Shown piece after piece: positions 5,489-6,704 of a stretch of DNA of 6,704 nt. The notes under the pieces were generated by a model. It was not told the origin of the DNA. It made no database searches and saw only the letters and a list, made by a program, of their open reading frames with translations. The stretch lies in assembly GCA_964650695.1 (NCBI GenBank), contig CAZYVA010000097.1, positions 1 to 6,704 of the forward strand, written 5' to 3'. The stretch comes from CAZYVA01 sp964650695 (GTDB taxonomy: Bacteria; Bacillota; Clostridia; Lachnospirales; Lachnospiraceae). Every line of letters starts with the position of its first letter. The stretch's first letter is position 1. The translations under genes were made by a program, and so were the position numbers.

Positions 5489-6704
5489 CTATCTCGGGAT
5501 CTCCACCATCTTAAAGGACTCCACCAGGTCCCCTTCCTTGACATCGTTGAAGTTTTCAAATACAAACCCGCATTCATAGCCCGATCGCACTTCTTTGACA
5601 TCGTCTTTAAACCTTCGGAGCGAGGCAAGCTTCCCTTCAAATACAATAACCCCGTCCCTCGTGATCCGCACGGAGCAGTCTCTCTCGAAGGTGCCATCCA
5701 TCACATAGGAACCGGCAATCGTGCCGACATTCGAAGCCTTGAAAAGCTGGCGTACCTCTGCATGGCCGAGTACCTTCTCCTCAAATACCGGGTCAAGCAT
5801 ACCTTTCATCGCCGCCTGCACATCCTCGATCGCGTTGTAAATGACACGGTAGAGACGGATATCCACACCTTCCCGCTCCGCGATCTCTTTCGCCGTTGCA
5901 TCCGGCCGGACGTTGAATCCAATGATGATCGCATTGGATGCAGACGCAAGGCTGACATCGGACTCGTTCACCGCGCCAACGCCGCCGTGGATGATCTTTA
6001 CCACAACTTCATCGTTGGAAAGCTTCAAAAGGCTCTGCCGGAGGGCCTCCACGGAGCCCTGCACATCCGCTTTTACGACGATGCCGAGTTCTTTCAGGCT
6101 GCCTTCCTGGATCCGGGTGAACAGATCATCCAGGGAGAGCTTCTGTTTCGTGTCATCCAGAAGCTTCACCTTGCCCTGTGAGATAAAGGTTTCCGCAAAG
6201 CTCCTGGCGTCCTTTTCATTCTTGCAGCCGACAAAAACCTCACCGGCATTTGGCACGCCATTCAACCCCAAAATCTCTACCGGCACGGAAGGACCCGCCT
6301 CTTTCACGCGGCTGCCTTTATCGTCCATCATAGCGCGTACTTTCCCAAAAGCCGAGCCTGCGGCAACAGCGTCCCCGATCCGAAGGGTGCCTTTCTGCAC
6401 GAGGACCGTGGCTACTGAACCCCTGCCTTTGTCCAGCTTCGCCTCCAGCACCAGACCCCTTGCGCGGCGGTTCGGGTTTGCTTTCAGTTCCAATACTTCC
6501 GCAGTCAGAAGGATCATCTCCATCAAATCCTCCAGGCCCTCCCCGGTTTTTGCGGATACCGGGACGACTACCGTACTTCCGCCCCAGTCTTCCGGGATCA
6601 GCTCATATTCCGTCAATTCCTGTTTGACACGCTCCACATTGGCGCTTGGCTTGTCGATCTTATTGATGGCGACAATGATCTCCACCCCTGCCGCCTTGGC
6701 ATGG
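5489..6704 (-). CDS. infB: translation initiation factor IF-2, C-terminal part, 5' end outside window
   Basis: IF-2 is the GTPase that brings fMet-tRNA to the 30S subunit and promotes subunit joining. About 404 residues are visible, numbered here from the first full codon at 6703; the N-terminal domains and G1-G3 motifs are off the right edge. I see G4 NKID (14-17) and G5 SAKTGEG (50-56). The domain II beta-barrel follows (about 82-165, RARGLVLEAKLDKGRGS at its start). Domain III begins near VVKADVQGSVEAL (209-221) and the linker helix region contains IEDVQAAMKGMLDP. The C2 domain runs to the end with KLASLRRFKDDVKEV and GYECG (375-379), whose Glu-Cys-Gly is part of the initiator-tRNA pocket. 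The codon at 6685 that could be read as a start is an internal GTG (Val) within AKAAGVEIIVAINKID. It heads the visible unit, 44 bp before rbfA. Confidence 0.98.
   Translation of the reverse strand, partial: HAKAAGVEIIVAINKIDKPSANVERVKQELTEYELIPEDWGGSTVVVPVSAKTGEGLEDLMEMILLTAEVLELKANPNRRARGLVLEAKLDKGRGSVATVLVQKGTLRIGDAVAAGSAFGKVRAMMDDKGSRVKEAGPSVPVEILGLNGVPNAGEVFVGCKNEKDARSFAETFISQGKVKLLDDTKQKLSLDDLFTRIQEGSLKELGIVVKADVQGSVEALRQSLLKLSNDEVVVKIIHGGVGAVNESDVSLASASNAIIIGFNVRPDATAKEIAEREGVDIRLYRVIYNAIEDVQAAMKGMLDPVFEEKVLGHAEVRQLFKASNVGTIAGSYVMDGTFERDCSVRITRDGVIVFEGKLASLRRFKDDVKEVRSGYECGFVFENFNDVKEGDLVESFKMVEIPR

Noticed and set aside
5917..5939. Perfect 8-bp inverted repeat ATCCAATG/CATTGGAT with a 7-nt loop inside infB
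   Set aside because: It falls on the highly conserved IF-2 residues SNAIIIGFN, so protein coding explains it adequately.
5462..6181. Open frame of 239 codons on the plus strand opposite infB
   Set aside because: It is antisense to conserved IF-2 domains, has no ribosome-binding site that I can see and shows no family motif.

Overview
The window looks like a housekeeping stretch of a Gram-positive, low-GC-lineage (Firmicutes/Bacillota) chromosome, most likely from Clostridia of the Lachnospiraceae type. I infer this from protein style (the RbfA N-terminus, the clostridial form of Lon, bifunctional RibF), from the gene order infB-rbfA-DHH phosphoesterase-truB-ribF, and from the strong Shine-Dalgarno sequences, including a TTG start. 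GC content is moderate to fairly high for that group. I cannot name a genus from the sequence alone.

Layout. Left part, plus strand: the C-terminal half of the ATP-dependent protease Lon (its 5' end lies beyond the left edge), an 89-bp gap with a possible weak promoter, then a complete TauE/SafE-family membrane transporter. Right part, minus strand, reading from the right edge leftward: the C-terminal part of translation initiation factor IF-2 (infB, 5' end beyond the right edge), rbfA (30S maturation factor), nrnA (DHH/DHHA1 nanoRNase and pAp phosphatase), truB (tRNA pseudouridine-55 synthase) and ribF (riboflavin kinase/FAD synthetase). The two blocks converge between tauE and ribF, whose stop codons are 38 bp apart across a perfect 11-bp inverted repeat.

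The minus-strand genes form one tightly packed transcription unit, the distal half of the widely conserved nusA-infB operon. rbfA overlaps nrnA by 11 bp, and the nrnA stop codon lies inside the truB ribosome-binding site. The unit couples initiation (IF-2), small-subunit maturation (RbfA), RNA turnover (NrnA), tRNA modification (TruB) and flavin cofactor synthesis (RibF). ribF is set off by a 67-bp gap that holds a hairpin and a promoter-like sequence, so it may be partly independently expressed.

I found no mobile element, CRISPR array, tRNA, rRNA or defence system, and no gene-free stretch longer than 89 bp. No undescribed system is evident. The most unusual points are the RbfA C-terminal tail of xEAxK-type pentapeptide repeats, the inverted repeat at the convergent junction, and the overlapping hairpin and promoter-like signals before ribF.
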